This document shows positions 1-10,034 of a stretch of 60,000 bases of DNA, one piece after another (position 1 is the stretch's first letter; every line of letters starts with the position of its first letter). The notes under the pieces are model-generated. The model saw only the letters and a program-made list of their open reading frames with translations. It was not told where the DNA came from and ran no database searches. The position numbers and the translations under genes are program-made. The stretch comes from Bolinopsis microptera (Eukaryota > Ctenophora > Tentaculata > Lobata > Bolinopsidae): assembly GCF_026151205.1 (NCBI RefSeq), contig NC_087078.1:9752675-9812674 (forward strand), in the 5' to 3' direction.

Positions 1-636
1 TGTTTAATTTCCCGTCCCTAGAAATTGTTATGTGTATCATCATTGGATACTGGATAGCTGCCATCTTACTATATATAAAGCGAGACTATACATCGTGGTC
101 CGGTAGTTTCATTGCGTCCTAATATTATACATATATCTGTTACCATTTTACTGACTTCAACTTTAACAAGACTTTCCGCGAAAACCGTGAGAGATATACT
201 TTTGAAACTTTTGGTGGCTGGATCAGAATGCTTTTATGGCCTTTTGGTCAGTATAAATAAATTTAAAAAATTAACCATGGAATAAATAATTTAGGTCCGG
301 AAAAATGGACCCCCAGGTGGTGTCAAAATCACCAATTAAATAAATAACATTGTCTAATATCTTAATGTCTTTTGACACCACTTTAGAGAAACACGGGTTC
401 CTGCTAGTGTTTATAAATGATCGGTCGGAAATTGAACTTTTCAAAATTCGATTTACCTCATGACTATTCAGAAAATTACAATCATAAACAGGTTAAACAG
501 GATTAAACACAAATTTGTCAATGAGAGCCCTAACACTCACGTCTGGATTACAAACTCTTAACTTCGATTATACAGAAGTTAACTGGGGTAGCTTCAATAG
601 CTCCACATCCCCTCTAATTCAATCCTCTTCCTTCAG
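1..636. other. Probable PLK4 intron, no feature recognised
   Basis: AT-rich sequence upstream of the first exon I can define. No convincing exon or mobile element is visible. The PLK4 kinase domain must lie upstream of the window. A pyrimidine-rich tract runs up to the acceptor at 635-636. Confidence 0.4.
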
Positions 637-3600
637 AGCGAGTTCCAACAAACAGCGAGCCTGTCTCCCGGCTTTCCGTAACGCGCTGCGGAGCCGGATG
701 AGACCCGCCACAGCGTCCCCAACCTCTTCCGGTCCTCTGAAGATCCCTCAGAGACCAGATACCAGCCGGTGTAGTGATACAGGCACTGAGTGTGAGGCTG
801 GGAGAGGGAGTGAAGTGGCTGCTCCTGCTGCTAGACGGGGTAAACCTAAGTGTTTGAATACTGTTAGGATACCTCCTAGATTACAGCAACGCAACGGTCT
901 CGAGGTAGGAATATGTTCTTTTATCATCTTTGTCATCTGTTATCACCACTTTGTCACTATTTTGTCATAATTATCCTACACTCTGTGCAATTGTTACCAT
1001 GTTACTCCTGATATGACTTGTCTCATATCCCCATATCTTTCACCATGGCTACTATGCTTTGTGGAAAATTGATAATGCTATAACATCTCAGATATTTATC
1101 TGAGGAGCTAAGTAACTTCTAAATCTTACCCTCTCTACCTCTACAGGTGGAGGTTTGTAAAAACGGTAGCATTCATTTGCGGAGAAAACTGAAGTCCGGG
1201 ACTGAAGAGTTCCGAGTTAGTGGTGACGGTATGGACATTACTGTGCTCATGGAGAATGCTAAACAGATTAGAATGTCGTATTCTACCCTGCAACCCAGGT
1301 ATGTATTTTCAACTAGAAGTGAAACAAAGTTGTCGCATTATATGGAGCTAGGGTGTGGACTAGCTACACCAGTACACCTAGTTAAACCGTTCCTATCCCA
1401 TTACATAATACTCAATAAATGTAATAGATTCGCAGTGTTTAAATTATTTTTATATTTTATAAACTATAAGGTTAACGAATTATGATAATATGACATTACA
1501 ATTGATTAAATTTATGAGTACTGTACTATTGAGGCGCATGCCACCCCCGGCCCCTACTAGCGGGCATTACGATCAATAATTAATCCCCCAAATCTACAGA
1601 TGGTACGGGCGGTACGAAAAGCTGCTGTTCTGTGTCAACCAGGTTAAATCCAGAACTCCTAAGATAACGATACACGCTAACACAGCGTCCGCTTACTACA
1701 TGGAAAACGGACCTGAACCTAACTTTCAAGTAAGCAATAAGCTGGGTTCGCCATTTTGAGCTGACATTTTCATTTCAAAGATTGCATTTAACTTAATCAC
1801 GTTTTTGGACTGAAAACAGATAATTTAATTAAAATTTATTGCAGGTTGTATTCAAAGACGGGTATAGGCTAAATCGTGATTTAACGAGATGTTACATAAC
1901 GGATCCAGAAAAGAAGGTTACCATGGCAACCCAGACAATGACACCTTGTTTGGACATGTCCCCGCTTCTTCAGGTTCGACCTTTGTTCATATCTATTGTT
2001 TTTTTTTTTGTATATTTTAATTTCGAAGCGTGTAATAAATGTTAGAATTTATTTATTATTTATATTATATTTATAGATCAATATTTTCAATGCTATAATT
2101 TCGGTAGGATGGTATATATAACATGTTTTATTTTAACAGGTATATCTAGACACAGCTAAGCTGTTGTACAAGCAGTGTGTAGCTGTGGAGCAGTGTCTAG
2201 CCAGTATTGACGGGGTCTTATTCCCGCTCAGAATGGGAACTCCGCCTGTTAGAACCGCAGGTTAGTTTTCAAGATATTTCCTTGCGTTTGAATAGCCCGG
2301 TGTATAGAGATATAGTTGTCAGGGCCTTTTCCCATTCAATTCAAATCTCGTCAAGGCTCCATTCCAATTTCTGTAAACAATCTCATGACACGGACACTTT
2401 CAGGAAACTCAAGTTTTGCGAGCACTACGACAGAAAGCACCCAAAGTACCTCATACATGTCCCAGATGCCGTGTTCCATGGCCAACCACAATGTGTCCCA
2501 GATGCCGTGTTCTATAGCAACTCCAACTATCAACGAGCAGGACGCACAGTTGGAGGAAAAGTGCACCGTCGGTACCTCAACTCCCATCAACGGTACACAC
2601 CTAAATGTTTCTTGTACAGTTTGTACATTTTCCTTGTACATTTGTTCATTTTTCTTGTGTATATATAATACTGTTTGATGGTACGGATATTCGGACATCA
2701 CTTTTTTATCTGTCCAATGTTTGGGGTGACAAATTAAGCACCCAAGCGAGTTATAAAGTACCTGAATTATCTCATCGACTATAACATCCTCATCCCCCAG
2801 ATTTGAGAAGATCCCCGAGTCTCGGACAACTAAACTGCCGCTCTCCGCTCACCCCAATAACTCCCGTACGACGTGCTGCGTCCATGTCACCCCAGAAACG
2901 GGCTGGAAGTGAACAGAATCCAAACAATGCTGGATATAAGAATGAGGGGGATAAGGAGAATAATAGGACTCTACAGAACGACGAGGAGTATGTGAAATAC
3001 AAACCTGGGGTCGGCTGGCTTGGGTTTATGGTGAGTGATGTTTTTAATCTTACCCGATTATCGTGGTTTCAATTACGGTGCATTGTGGCAAATCTAAATA
3101 TTCCTTTTCCTTAGATTATACATAATTTTGATATTGGTGCGGTGGTAAATATATTTTTGTTGATTTCTTAAGCTGAAATTAAACTTTTTTATAACAATTA
3201 ACCATCTCAGAATGGCGGAGCTAAGCTGAAGTTTAAAGATGACAGTGAACTGTTGTTACAGCAAGGAGGAGAGGTCCTCCTTAAACATCCTACCGGCCCG
3301 ATCACCAGGTTAGTTTCACTTTCATTTTCTTAGTTTCACTTTTACTTCATTAGTTTCACTTTCATTTTCTTAGTTTCACTTTTACTTCCTTAGTTTCACT
3401 TTTACTTCCTTAGTTTCACTTTAATTTTCTTAGTTTCACTTTTACTTCCTTAGTTTCACTTTGCTTTTTGTGATGCTCCTATTCGCATCGGTTATTAAGC
3501 TTCCTTTAAAAATGTTGAACTTTAACTTGATTGATAACATTTGAGATTATACCTAGATGGTATGCTGATCTAATCTTAAAAAACGGCCCTTGTTTTAAAA

Positions 3601-3734
3601 CTAAAGTTATTCTCATTTCCACACTAACCCTGAAACAGCTAACATCCCCTAGGTTGCAAGGACCAGCATTAGAAGTACACAAAGACAACATTACTGAGCT
3701 GCTCAGGCTACAACAAGTTCAACAAAGATCTTAG
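637..3734 (+). CDS. PLK4: Polo-like kinase 4 (PLK4/SAK), C-terminal part in nine exons
   Basis: PLK4 is the centriole-duplication kinase; its polo boxes dimerise it and bind centriolar scaffold proteins. Exons by splice consensus and phase: 637-904, 1147-1298, 1600-1729, 1845-1973, 2140-2260, 2323-2592, 2801-3030, 3211-3308, 3653-3734. All phases agree and give 492 residues to a TAG stop. Polo box 1 spans exons 1-2 (RVSGDGMDITVLM resembles the vertebrate DGMQITVY region). Polo box 2 spans exons 3-5 (KSRTPKITIHA, YYMENGPEPNFQVVFKDG). Polo box 3 is in the last three exons (VGWLGFM, AKLKFKDDSELLLQQGG, HPTGPITR). A basic Ser/Pro-rich linker in exons 6-7 separates boxes 2 and 3. The kinase domain is outside the window. 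The 5' limit of the first listed exon is inferred from a strong polypyrimidine acceptor. The identification is firm; single exon edges could move by a few bases. Confidence 0.9.
3310..3465. repeat. About 20-bp minisatellite in the last PLK4 intron
   Basis: About eight imperfect copies of a unit like TTAGTTTCACTTTTACTTCC, starting right after the donor of exon 3211-3308. The first unit overlaps the donor context (GTTAGTTTCAC), so the array probably grew from the intron start. Confidence 0.85.
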
Positions 3735-3907
3735 GAACTCAGGGCTGAGAATGAGATATTTCTTCAAATGTGACATTTGCCCAATTGTGATTTGTGACAC
3801 TGGTGCAGATGTGACTGTTAGTTCCAGTAGCTTCGATTGCAGAAATATATCTCCAATCTGATATAATGCAACTACTAGTTTACTCCTGAAATGTAGCAGC
3901 ATGATCA

Positions 3908-3913
3908 AATAAA
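3908..3913 (+). terminator. Polyadenylation signal AATAAA, probable PLK4 3' end
   Basis: Canonical AATAAA about 175 nt past the PLK4 stop, followed by a GT/T-rich stretch (TTGTTTAATCTTTTTT) that could serve as the downstream element. Confidence 0.5.
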
Positions 3914-4158
3914 TGATGTCGATAATGGACCTTGTTTAATCTTTTTTCAACGATCTTACAAATCTCATCTCGAAAACTTGTTATGAACCTTTCAAATAAA
4001 TCATATTTTAGCCTCAAAAGTACGAATTAAGTATGCCTGGTGCCTATGATATTCCTAACTTGTCAATATGCCGATAGTTTGTACAGTACTGTTTAGCCTA
4101 GCTTAGTTTAGAACAAAACTTTAGGAGTTGTATGTTCTAAAAAGCGAACCACACATTT

Positions 4159-4254
4159 GTTTTGACACGTGCTAGCAATATGGTCACGTGCCAGCAATAT
4201 GGTCACGTGCCAGCAATATGGTCACGTGCCAGCAATATGGTCACGTGTCAAAAC
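4159..4254. repeat. 19-bp CACGTG minisatellite bounded by inverted repeats
   Basis: Four copies of GTGCCAGCAATATGGTCAC, the first with CTAGC for CCAGC. The array is bounded by a perfect 13-bp inverted pair, GTTTTGACACGTG (4159-4171) and CACGTGTCAAAAC (4242-4254). Each unit contains the E-box palindrome CACGTG. Confidence 0.9.
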
Positions 4255-5112
4255 AAGCTGGGTTTACCTTCTCAAACATACCTGCACGAATTAAGTTTTG
4301 GTGATTATGGTCTGGTGTGTTAAATGTTATTTGTGAAGCTACGGTGTTATGTTAATTTGACTTATATATGACGCCACACGATCATGGTGTTCGTTTTACC
4401 GTGTTCATTTTTAATTATTTTCTCTGTTATTTAAGGAGATTTTACTGTATTCTGTTAAGTATAAGCGCTCAATATATAACGTTATTAACGAACTATGATA
4501 TAATATACGGTATTTTGTATAAATTATGTTATATCCTTATTATTATTAGTATCTGTAACTATCTATAATGATTGTTGTTTATGTTCAGTAGCTCAGACAC
4601 TGTTTTGCATGATTTGTTCTTGAAGTTCAACCTTAGATAAAGTTGCTTACGTTCCTTTATATTATGTTCATAGTGAATAATTCTACGTGATTATGTGTGC
4701 TTTTAGTTCGATATCTTCCGGGATTTTGTTGATAAACGCATTAGTTATTTTTCGGTTAACTTCTTTGTTCATAGACGCGCGATTTAAAAAGGCTTTAGTA
4801 ATTACTAATTATTCATCAAGATTTCATAATTGCACTATTTTCACTTACGTGAAGCAGCCAATAGAATATTAATTTTTTTGGTCGACAATAATTTGTATCT
4901 AGCAGAATCTTCGATAGCAGTGAGTAGAGGAGATAAATTTGGTATAGGGCTGAAATAGTATTGTGATAGTACTTACTTACAGAATGTCCCTTATCTTTCA
5001 GTTTCAGCTACCGATATATAATGTGAAATATTTTGATTTAAGGTGGTTTAATTCTATTTAACAAATATTTTAGTTTTTCTTGTCAAATTTCAATAGGCAT
5101 ACAATGTAGCTA
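4255..5112. other. AT-rich intergenic DNA
   Basis: Between the PLK4 3' end and the first methyltransferase gene (convergent). Only short chance ORFs; no gene or repeat recognised. Confidence 0.4.
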
Positions 5113-5200
5113 CAGTAAAACCCCGATTTACCACGCACCGATTTACCGCGGCTGTTTAGTGTTTCCTTTCCCCCAAACTAGGTAGATCGGGGTTTTACTG
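5113..5200. mobile_element. 88-bp mini-MITE with TA duplication, pogo/Tigger-like ends
   Basis: Termini CAGTAAAACCCCGATTTACC and GGTAGATCGGGGTTTTACTG are near-perfect inverted repeats. TA dinucleotides flank the element (5111-5112, 5201-5202). TA duplication with a CAGT start is usual for non-autonomous pogo/Tigger derivatives; the superfamily call is inferred. It lies 46 bp beyond the stop codon of the first methyltransferase gene. Confidence 0.8.
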
Positions 5201-5245
5201 TATAAGAGTTTTTATGAAACTATACAAAATGTCTCAGGAGCATCC

Positions 5246-6043
5246 CTAAGACTTGATTTTCAGGCAGTAATACACATAAGCTAGCAATCCCTCCATAAAA
5301 GCTTCCCCCACCAGTGGATATGTAAGAACCTCCATATTAGGATCCCTTTTCTTACACTCCCTCGTCATTATCTTATACCCTGGTATAATGTACTCTGTCG
5401 CATCCTCAAAGTCTACCAGATCCAGACCCGCTTTCTTGAAATGGTCCACAACTTGATCTTTTGTTAGAATCGGATGGGGCATTTTGAGGTGCCTGTTCGC
5501 TTCCTTGCAGAGCTCCCAGTCGACCTTTCTGACAAAGTCCCAAATAAATATTTTGGTATCCTTGTTACAGCAAGCTACCACATCAGCCAAGAACTTATCT
5601 AGATTGTGGTGTGCGTAATACATGGCCCCCAGAACAAGGATATGAGTATAAGTCGGATCCTTGATCTCAGGTGCCAGATCTGTGATGGAACAAGTCAGGA
5701 ACTTGCCCTGGTGGCTTACACCGTGAGATTTAGCCAACTTCTCACACTCTTCCACGTAGCCAACTCCGTCAGTCGCTACAAAGTGACACCCCGTGCGTTT
5801 AGCAATTCCCACGGTGTACATTCCTTTCCCACATCCCAAGTCTAGGATCCTGGAGTCTGGTCCTATCCCCTGGTTGGAGATAATATACTCTATCATATCC
5901 TCGTTTGCCTTTTTCAAGTCCGGGATGGTATCGACATCTACATCAGGTGATATTCTGCCGTAGTTGTAAAACCCGGGTGCTATATCGTTCCACAGATCGT
6001 TCAAGAGCTTGTTGGAGTAGTTATACTTATCATAAATTGACAT
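5246..6043 (-). CDS. Class I SAM-dependent methyltransferase, copy 1 (intronless)
   Basis: 265 residues from the ATG at 6043, which aligns with the starts of the other two copies. Motif I (ILDLGCGKGMYTVGIAKRTG) is the S-adenosylmethionine-binding glycine loop, and an acidic residue (ATD) follows at the end of strand beta-2. Further conserved blocks are LVLGAMYYAHHNLDKFL, IFIWDFVRKVDWELCKEAN and IIPGYKIMTRECKKRDP. The C-terminus is EAFMEGLLAYVYYCLKIKS. No signal peptide or membrane segment is obvious, so it is probably cytosolic. The substrate cannot be read from sequence; small-molecule N-methyltransferases of the sarcosine/phosphoethanolamine type are one possibility. It differs from copies 2 and 3 after motif I (GVGYVEECE here, INPKYIEECE there). 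A lack of introns among intron-rich neighbours suggests a retrocopy or acquired gene that was then duplicated. Confidence 0.85.
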   Translation of the reverse strand: MSIYDKYNYSNKLLNDLWNDIAPGFYNYGRISPDVDVDTIPDLKKANEDMIEYIISNQGIGPDSRILDLGCGKGMYTVGIAKRTGCHFVATDGVGYVEECEKLAKSHGVSHQGKFLTCSITDLAPEIKDPTYTHILVLGAMYYAHHNLDKFLADVVACCNKDTKIFIWDFVRKVDWELCKEANRHLKMPHPILTKDQVVDHFKKAGLDLVDFEDATEYIIPGYKIMTRECKKRDPNMEVLTYPLVGEAFMEGLLAYVYYCLKIKS

Positions 6044-6530
6044 TATCCTCAATCTATGGAACGGCGAAATTTAAAATTATTATAGTTATTATATCGGTAA
6101 AGTCATAAACTTTTTATTAATTTTACTCCTTAAAGAATCGGGTAACTGTTGTCAATGTCAGCGCAGCATGATATTTCATGACAAGTATAACTATAAGGAT
6201 GGAACGATGTAAAAACCTATTTGCAAGTATTTGCTGAATAAACTAATGTAACGAAAGGTTGAAAGATCAATAACATGCTGATGCGTGAATAAACGATCGA
6301 GCACTACCTGTATCGTGTTACACTGCCTGTAACATAATACACAATGGCCACGTTTGGATTATTAAAATCATGCTGGATGATACCTTATATCATCCGGCAA
6401 GTTTCAAAGAAAATTAACACCATTTCAACGCCTTAATATGAAAATGTACTCTATAAATGTAATGAATATAATGTTGTCTACTTTACTCGAAAAAATTATA
6501 ACGGGCTTATTCAATAAATTACTGACTGAC
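6044..6530. other. Intergenic, 5' side of methyltransferase copy 1
   Basis: AT-rich sequence that must hold the promoter of the minus-strand methyltransferase. No clear TATA box or repeat seen. Confidence 0.35.
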
Positions 6531-8439
6531 TTAAGTCGGCTTCTTGGTCCGAGCAGCTACAATTCCTCGCCACACGTCGCGGTCAAGCATAACAGATCTT
6601 ATCTCTTCAACACAGGATATGCTAGTGTCCTTCTTTAGCATGTCCAGAAACGTAAGGTGGGGCCTCCCCGGTCTCCTGTATCCATGCTGAGGGTCCCAGA
6701 ACAGAAGTTGGTTTGCCAGAAGGTCGTCATGCCTGGCTACAAGTACATGTCCAGACAGTCTCATTCTTCTGGAATCTGGAGGCTATCATCGCTGATGGCT
6801 TAGGGATGTTGCCGTATAAATCACTGTTGTTGATGATTTGTGGCCAACGTATGTTCAAGGCCATCCGGAGCATTCTAGTGTAGCATCCATTGATCCGCTT
6901 AGTCATGGATTGGCTTATCGTCCAAGCTTCAGAGCCGTACAGGAGTACGGACTCAACCGTTGCTCGAAAGACACGGATCTTTAAGTCCCTGCGCAATGCG
7001 CATTCCAGACTTCCAGGTTGTCTTTAACTGATGACAGGCCCCCCATGCCTTTGCTTTCCTAACTTCAAAGTCCTTCTCCGCACTCATTAATCTGCTTCCA
7101 AGGTAGACAAAGTCATCTACTTGCTCTATCTCCTGCCCACTTGCTGCTTTAATGACGGTAGAGTCAGACTCAGAGAGATTGACTCTGATGTACTTCGTCT
7201 TACTCTCGTTGAGGTGAAGTCCAACGGAGTTAGCAGCCAGCTCCACACTGAGGAGAAGATCTTGCGCTTGCTCTGCGGTGTCTGTTGTTAGTGCAAGATC
7301 GTCAGCAAAGTCGACATATGCCAGGAGTATCTTCATCAATATACCCCAATGAATGCTATCAAAGGCCTTCTTAAAATCGATGAACAAGAGAAGGGCGGTC
7401 AGGTTTTTGTCTCTAGCCCCCTCCAAGATCCTCCTTAGACACAGAATGTGGCTGGTGGTACTGCGTCCCTCCCGAAATCCGTTTTGGTTGATGCTCAGGA
7501 TTTTCTCCATCGCTGGTTTGATTCTGTTAAGGATCATACGATTCAGGGTCTTACTTACAATGGACGTAAGAGCGATTCCTCTGTAGTTATCCACTTTAGT
7601 TAGATTTCCTTTCTTTGGCACAGGCACGATGTTGAGTTGCCGCCATTGATCAGGTTTTTTCCATCAACCAGAGCGCTGTTACAGAACTCTAGAATCAGGT
7701 CGTCCATGTCAACTCTTTTGAGAATCTCTGGAGCTATGCCATCATCACCATAGGCCTTACCCTCCTTGATATACTTCCTCGCTTCCGCTAACTCCTCCCT
7801 GCAAAACAGACCTGTCTCTATATCCTGCTGGGGGTGGATGGTTTGGATAACTATTTCCTGGTCAGGTACAGATGGTGGTTGACCCAGGAGCTTAGTGAAG
7901 TGGTCTTTCCAGCTCTTCAATCTCCCCTCTGCACTATCTCCATCAACCAGGCTGCATGGCTTGCTTTTCCTGCCCTTTATGTCATTAATAAGGTCCCAGC
8001 TTTCCTTATTCTTGCACCTGTCAGCAGCAACCTCAGCCCGCCTGATCCGAGAAACAAGAGTCTCCTCCTCAACCTCTTTGTAGCTCACTGCAAGTGCATC
8101 CTTACACTCCTTAACTACCTCTCTACTCTCCTCTGTAGGATTCTCATGATATGCGTCTTTGGCTTGAAACAGAGTTCTCCTCCTCTCCGATACCCTAGGA
8201 TCTTGGGAGGGGTTGTTACGTTGTCTTCTTGGGATGGGCTTAAGCAACTTATGATTGGTTGCTTTCACGGCATCCATAAGCTTTCCGTACTGAATCGTGG
8301 GATCGTTCTGCTCTCTAGATTCTTCCTCCAGTAGCATAGAGAATCTGTTTTTCACCTCCACAGAATACAAGGCTTGCAACTCCTTATTCTCTTTGAGCAG
8401 TCTGTAGTCATATCTTACTACTCTAGAGTCTAGGTGCAT
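6531..8439 (-). pseudogene. Non-LTR reverse transcriptase, frameshifted and internally deleted
   Basis: Consecutive frames 8439-7600, 7627-6953, 6996-6727 and 6764-6531 together read as a non-LTR RT. Visible blocks: KAYGDDGIAPEILK, VPKKGNLTKVDNYRGIALTS, NQNGFREGRSTTSHIL, box A (FIDFKKAFDSIHWG), box C (VDFADDLALTTD), NESKTKYI, and the C-terminal LLYGSEAW. Only about 16 residues separate boxes A and C, against about 80-90 in intact relatives. The segment with box B is missing, so the palm domain is destroyed. Confidence 0.85.
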
Positions 8440-9320
8440 TCTGGCACTTTCGCAGGCTGAGTTTGACTGAACTAACTACTAGACGGTGGTCCGACCCAAG
8501 AGAGTTAAAAGAATTGGAGACAACAGTGTCCTTGACTGAGTTACGCCACTTCTTCCTTATCAGGATGTAATCAATCTGACTCTTGCTCAGTGTTCCGTCA
8601 GAGAGATACGTCATACGTCCATAGTTTACCGGGACGTTTCTGGAATCGGTGGTTTGTTGCCTCAAGGTTTCCCTCCAACAAAGTATCCCTGAGAAGCGAT
8701 CCGTTTCTGTTGGATACTCGATGCCAGTACCAACCTGAATCCTCCTCATTCAATCTGCTAAGATGGGCGTTAAGATCACCAACAACCATTAGCAGATAAT
8801 GGACTGGTACCTCTCCTTCTACAGATCTTAGTCCCTCGCGAAAGTCCTCTGCCTCTTCATTTGATGCTGCTTCAGTGGGACTGTTCACCGTTATTACTGT
8901 AAGCCGTGGGTTTCCATCAAAGGATATGAGAAAAATTCGCTTCCCAAACGATTTCATGAGACTCACTGCTTTGTAGGCCTGCTTGGTCAGCATAAACCCA
9001 ACTCCACCAGTAGCAGCTTGTCGGGTGTTTCTCCAAGCAGGTGTGGTCACCAGGTGCACACCCTTCTCAAAACTCTGGATCTTGATCTCCTCCTCATGCA
9101 CAATCCGGTGCTCCTGCACCCCTAAAACTGCAACTCTACTCTCAAGGAAGAGCGATGCTAACTCTATCCTCTTATACTGTTCCCTAACAGTACGAACGTT
9201 CAGTGTCCCGATGAACGTTTTCCTTCTACACGACACAACACTATTACTGCTCTTCTTTTCCGGTTCTGTACTTATCCTGTTTTGGATAAGTACAGAACCG
9301 GAAAGCAGCTTGTCGGGTGT
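8423..9320 (-). pseudogene. APE-like endonuclease domain of the non-LTR element
   Basis: Two overlapping frames (9320-8598 and 8749-8423) make one endonuclease with a frameshift near 8700. Family motifs are present: GTLNVRTV, VLGVQEHRI (catalytic Glu), VVGDLNAHL (catalytic Asp), SQIDYIL and LGSDHRLV (Asp-His). A second frameshift near 8430 separates it from the RT part. The open frame running on to 9383 is not original: sequence from 9321 up belongs to the Penelope-like element. Confidence 0.85.
9257..9304. repeat. Perfect 21-bp inverted repeat with 6-nt loop
   Basis: Arms 9257-9277 and 9284-9304 (core GGTTCTGTACTTATCC and its complement) flank the loop TGTTTT. It lies 17 bp before the first base of the Penelope-like element, at the broken 5' side of the non-LTR element. 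Confidence 0.95.
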
Positions 9321-9807
9321 CATCAAAGTCACCCACTCCTCTGCTACCTCCCTCCGCAACCTCCTCACCAAAACGAAGACCACACCCCCTACTCACCTCA
9401 CTCCCAACACCATCTACGAAATTTCCTGCTCACAGTGCCCCTCCAAATACGCCGGACAGACCTACAGACCCTTGGTCCACCGCATGAAAGAACACGAACG
9501 ATGTTACAGACTCAACAACGCCATCGACGAATCCACAGACAGAATCAAATCAGCCCCTGCACATCATGCCCTGACCACCGGCCACACCATCTCCTGGAAC
9601 AACATCGAAGTCCTCAAATCCCTCACCTCACGCTCCCAACTTGACCTCACAGAACACGCAGCTATACAAATACGACAACCAGCTATGAACAGAACAGACC
9701 GCGCACCCAAATGTAGTTCCCTCTGGGACCCCATTCTTCCTAAAATTGCCAAATCCTTAAAGTCCAGACCATCTGGCATTTCCTTCTCAACCTCAACAGA
9801 AGACTAA
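9321..9807 (+). pseudogene. PLE C-terminal fragment with complete GIY-YIG endonuclease domain
   Basis: 5'-truncated copy that keeps the C-terminal about 160 residues. The GIY-YIG domain begins with TIYEISCSQCPSKYAGQTYR; the second tyrosine block is YAGQT, followed by HRMKEHERC, an HALTTGHTISW block and a late acidic residue (LDLTEHAAI). In Penelope-like elements this domain nicks target DNA for integration. The stop is TAA at 9805-9807. The full-length unit downstream has lost most of this domain, so the only intact endonuclease module sits in this truncated copy. Confidence 0.85.
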
Positions 9808-9887
9808 ATTTTTATTGACATTGTACTGTAATTTTCACTTTCCCACCCACACCTCCCCCACCCTCCATCCCTGACACCACTCAATCA

Positions 9888-9984
9888 CATATAAGCATTG
9901 TCCACCACATCACATTCAGCTGACGACGATTAACACATGTTTATTGAAAGCTTCTACAAGTTAAATCATCGTATCTCTTATATG
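9888..9984 (+). other. Structured pseudo-LTR segment, weak hammerhead-like core
   Basis: CATATAAG (9888-9895) pairs with CTTATATG (9977-9984). Inside, ACGACGATT (9923-9931) pairs with AATCATCGT (9964-9972) with one mismatch. CTGACGA (9920-9926) followed by GAAA (9946-9949) fits the CUGANGA...GAAA hammerhead core, and Penelope-like elements are known to carry hammerhead ribozymes in pseudo-LTRs. The stem-II closing pair is not convincing, so ribozyme identity is weak. An identical copy lies at 12318-12414. Confidence 0.3.
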
Positions 9985-10034
9985 TTTTTAACCCAACTCC
10001 ACTCAGTTTTATTTTGATACGCAACACCACCCCT

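Larger units (their letters stand above)
6531..9320 (-). mobile_element. Decayed APE-type non-LTR retrotransposon (RTE/CR1-like)
   Basis: On the minus strand, reading from high to low coordinates, there is an apurinic-type endonuclease, a linker, a reverse transcriptase and a C-terminal region ending in RRPGRPHLTFLDML...VWRGIVAA. It is broken by several frameshifts and an internal RT deletion, so it is inactive. The 3' end after the stop is very short (AAGTCAGTCAGTAATTTATT), as in RTE-type elements. Its upstream side is cut at 9320/9321 by the Penelope-like element; the likely 5' remainder is at 12437-13340. Confidence 0.85.
9321..10006 (+). repeat. Left pseudo-LTR of the PLE (686 bp)
   Basis: Matches 12104-12246 (offset 2783) and 12247-12436 (offset 2430) almost base for base. 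It contains the end of the coding region, the stop codon and the 3' untranslated region, and ends at ACTCAG (10006), directly before the 5' part of the full-length unit. Confidence 0.9.

Noticed and set aside
7834-8334. Plus-strand ORF of 166 codons
   Set aside because: Antisense shadow of the non-LTR reverse transcriptase, with no domain of its own.
8983-9807. Single 274-codon plus-strand ORF across the junction at 9321
   Set aside because: Only the part after 9321 is PLE coding; the first part is antisense of the non-LTR endonuclease.
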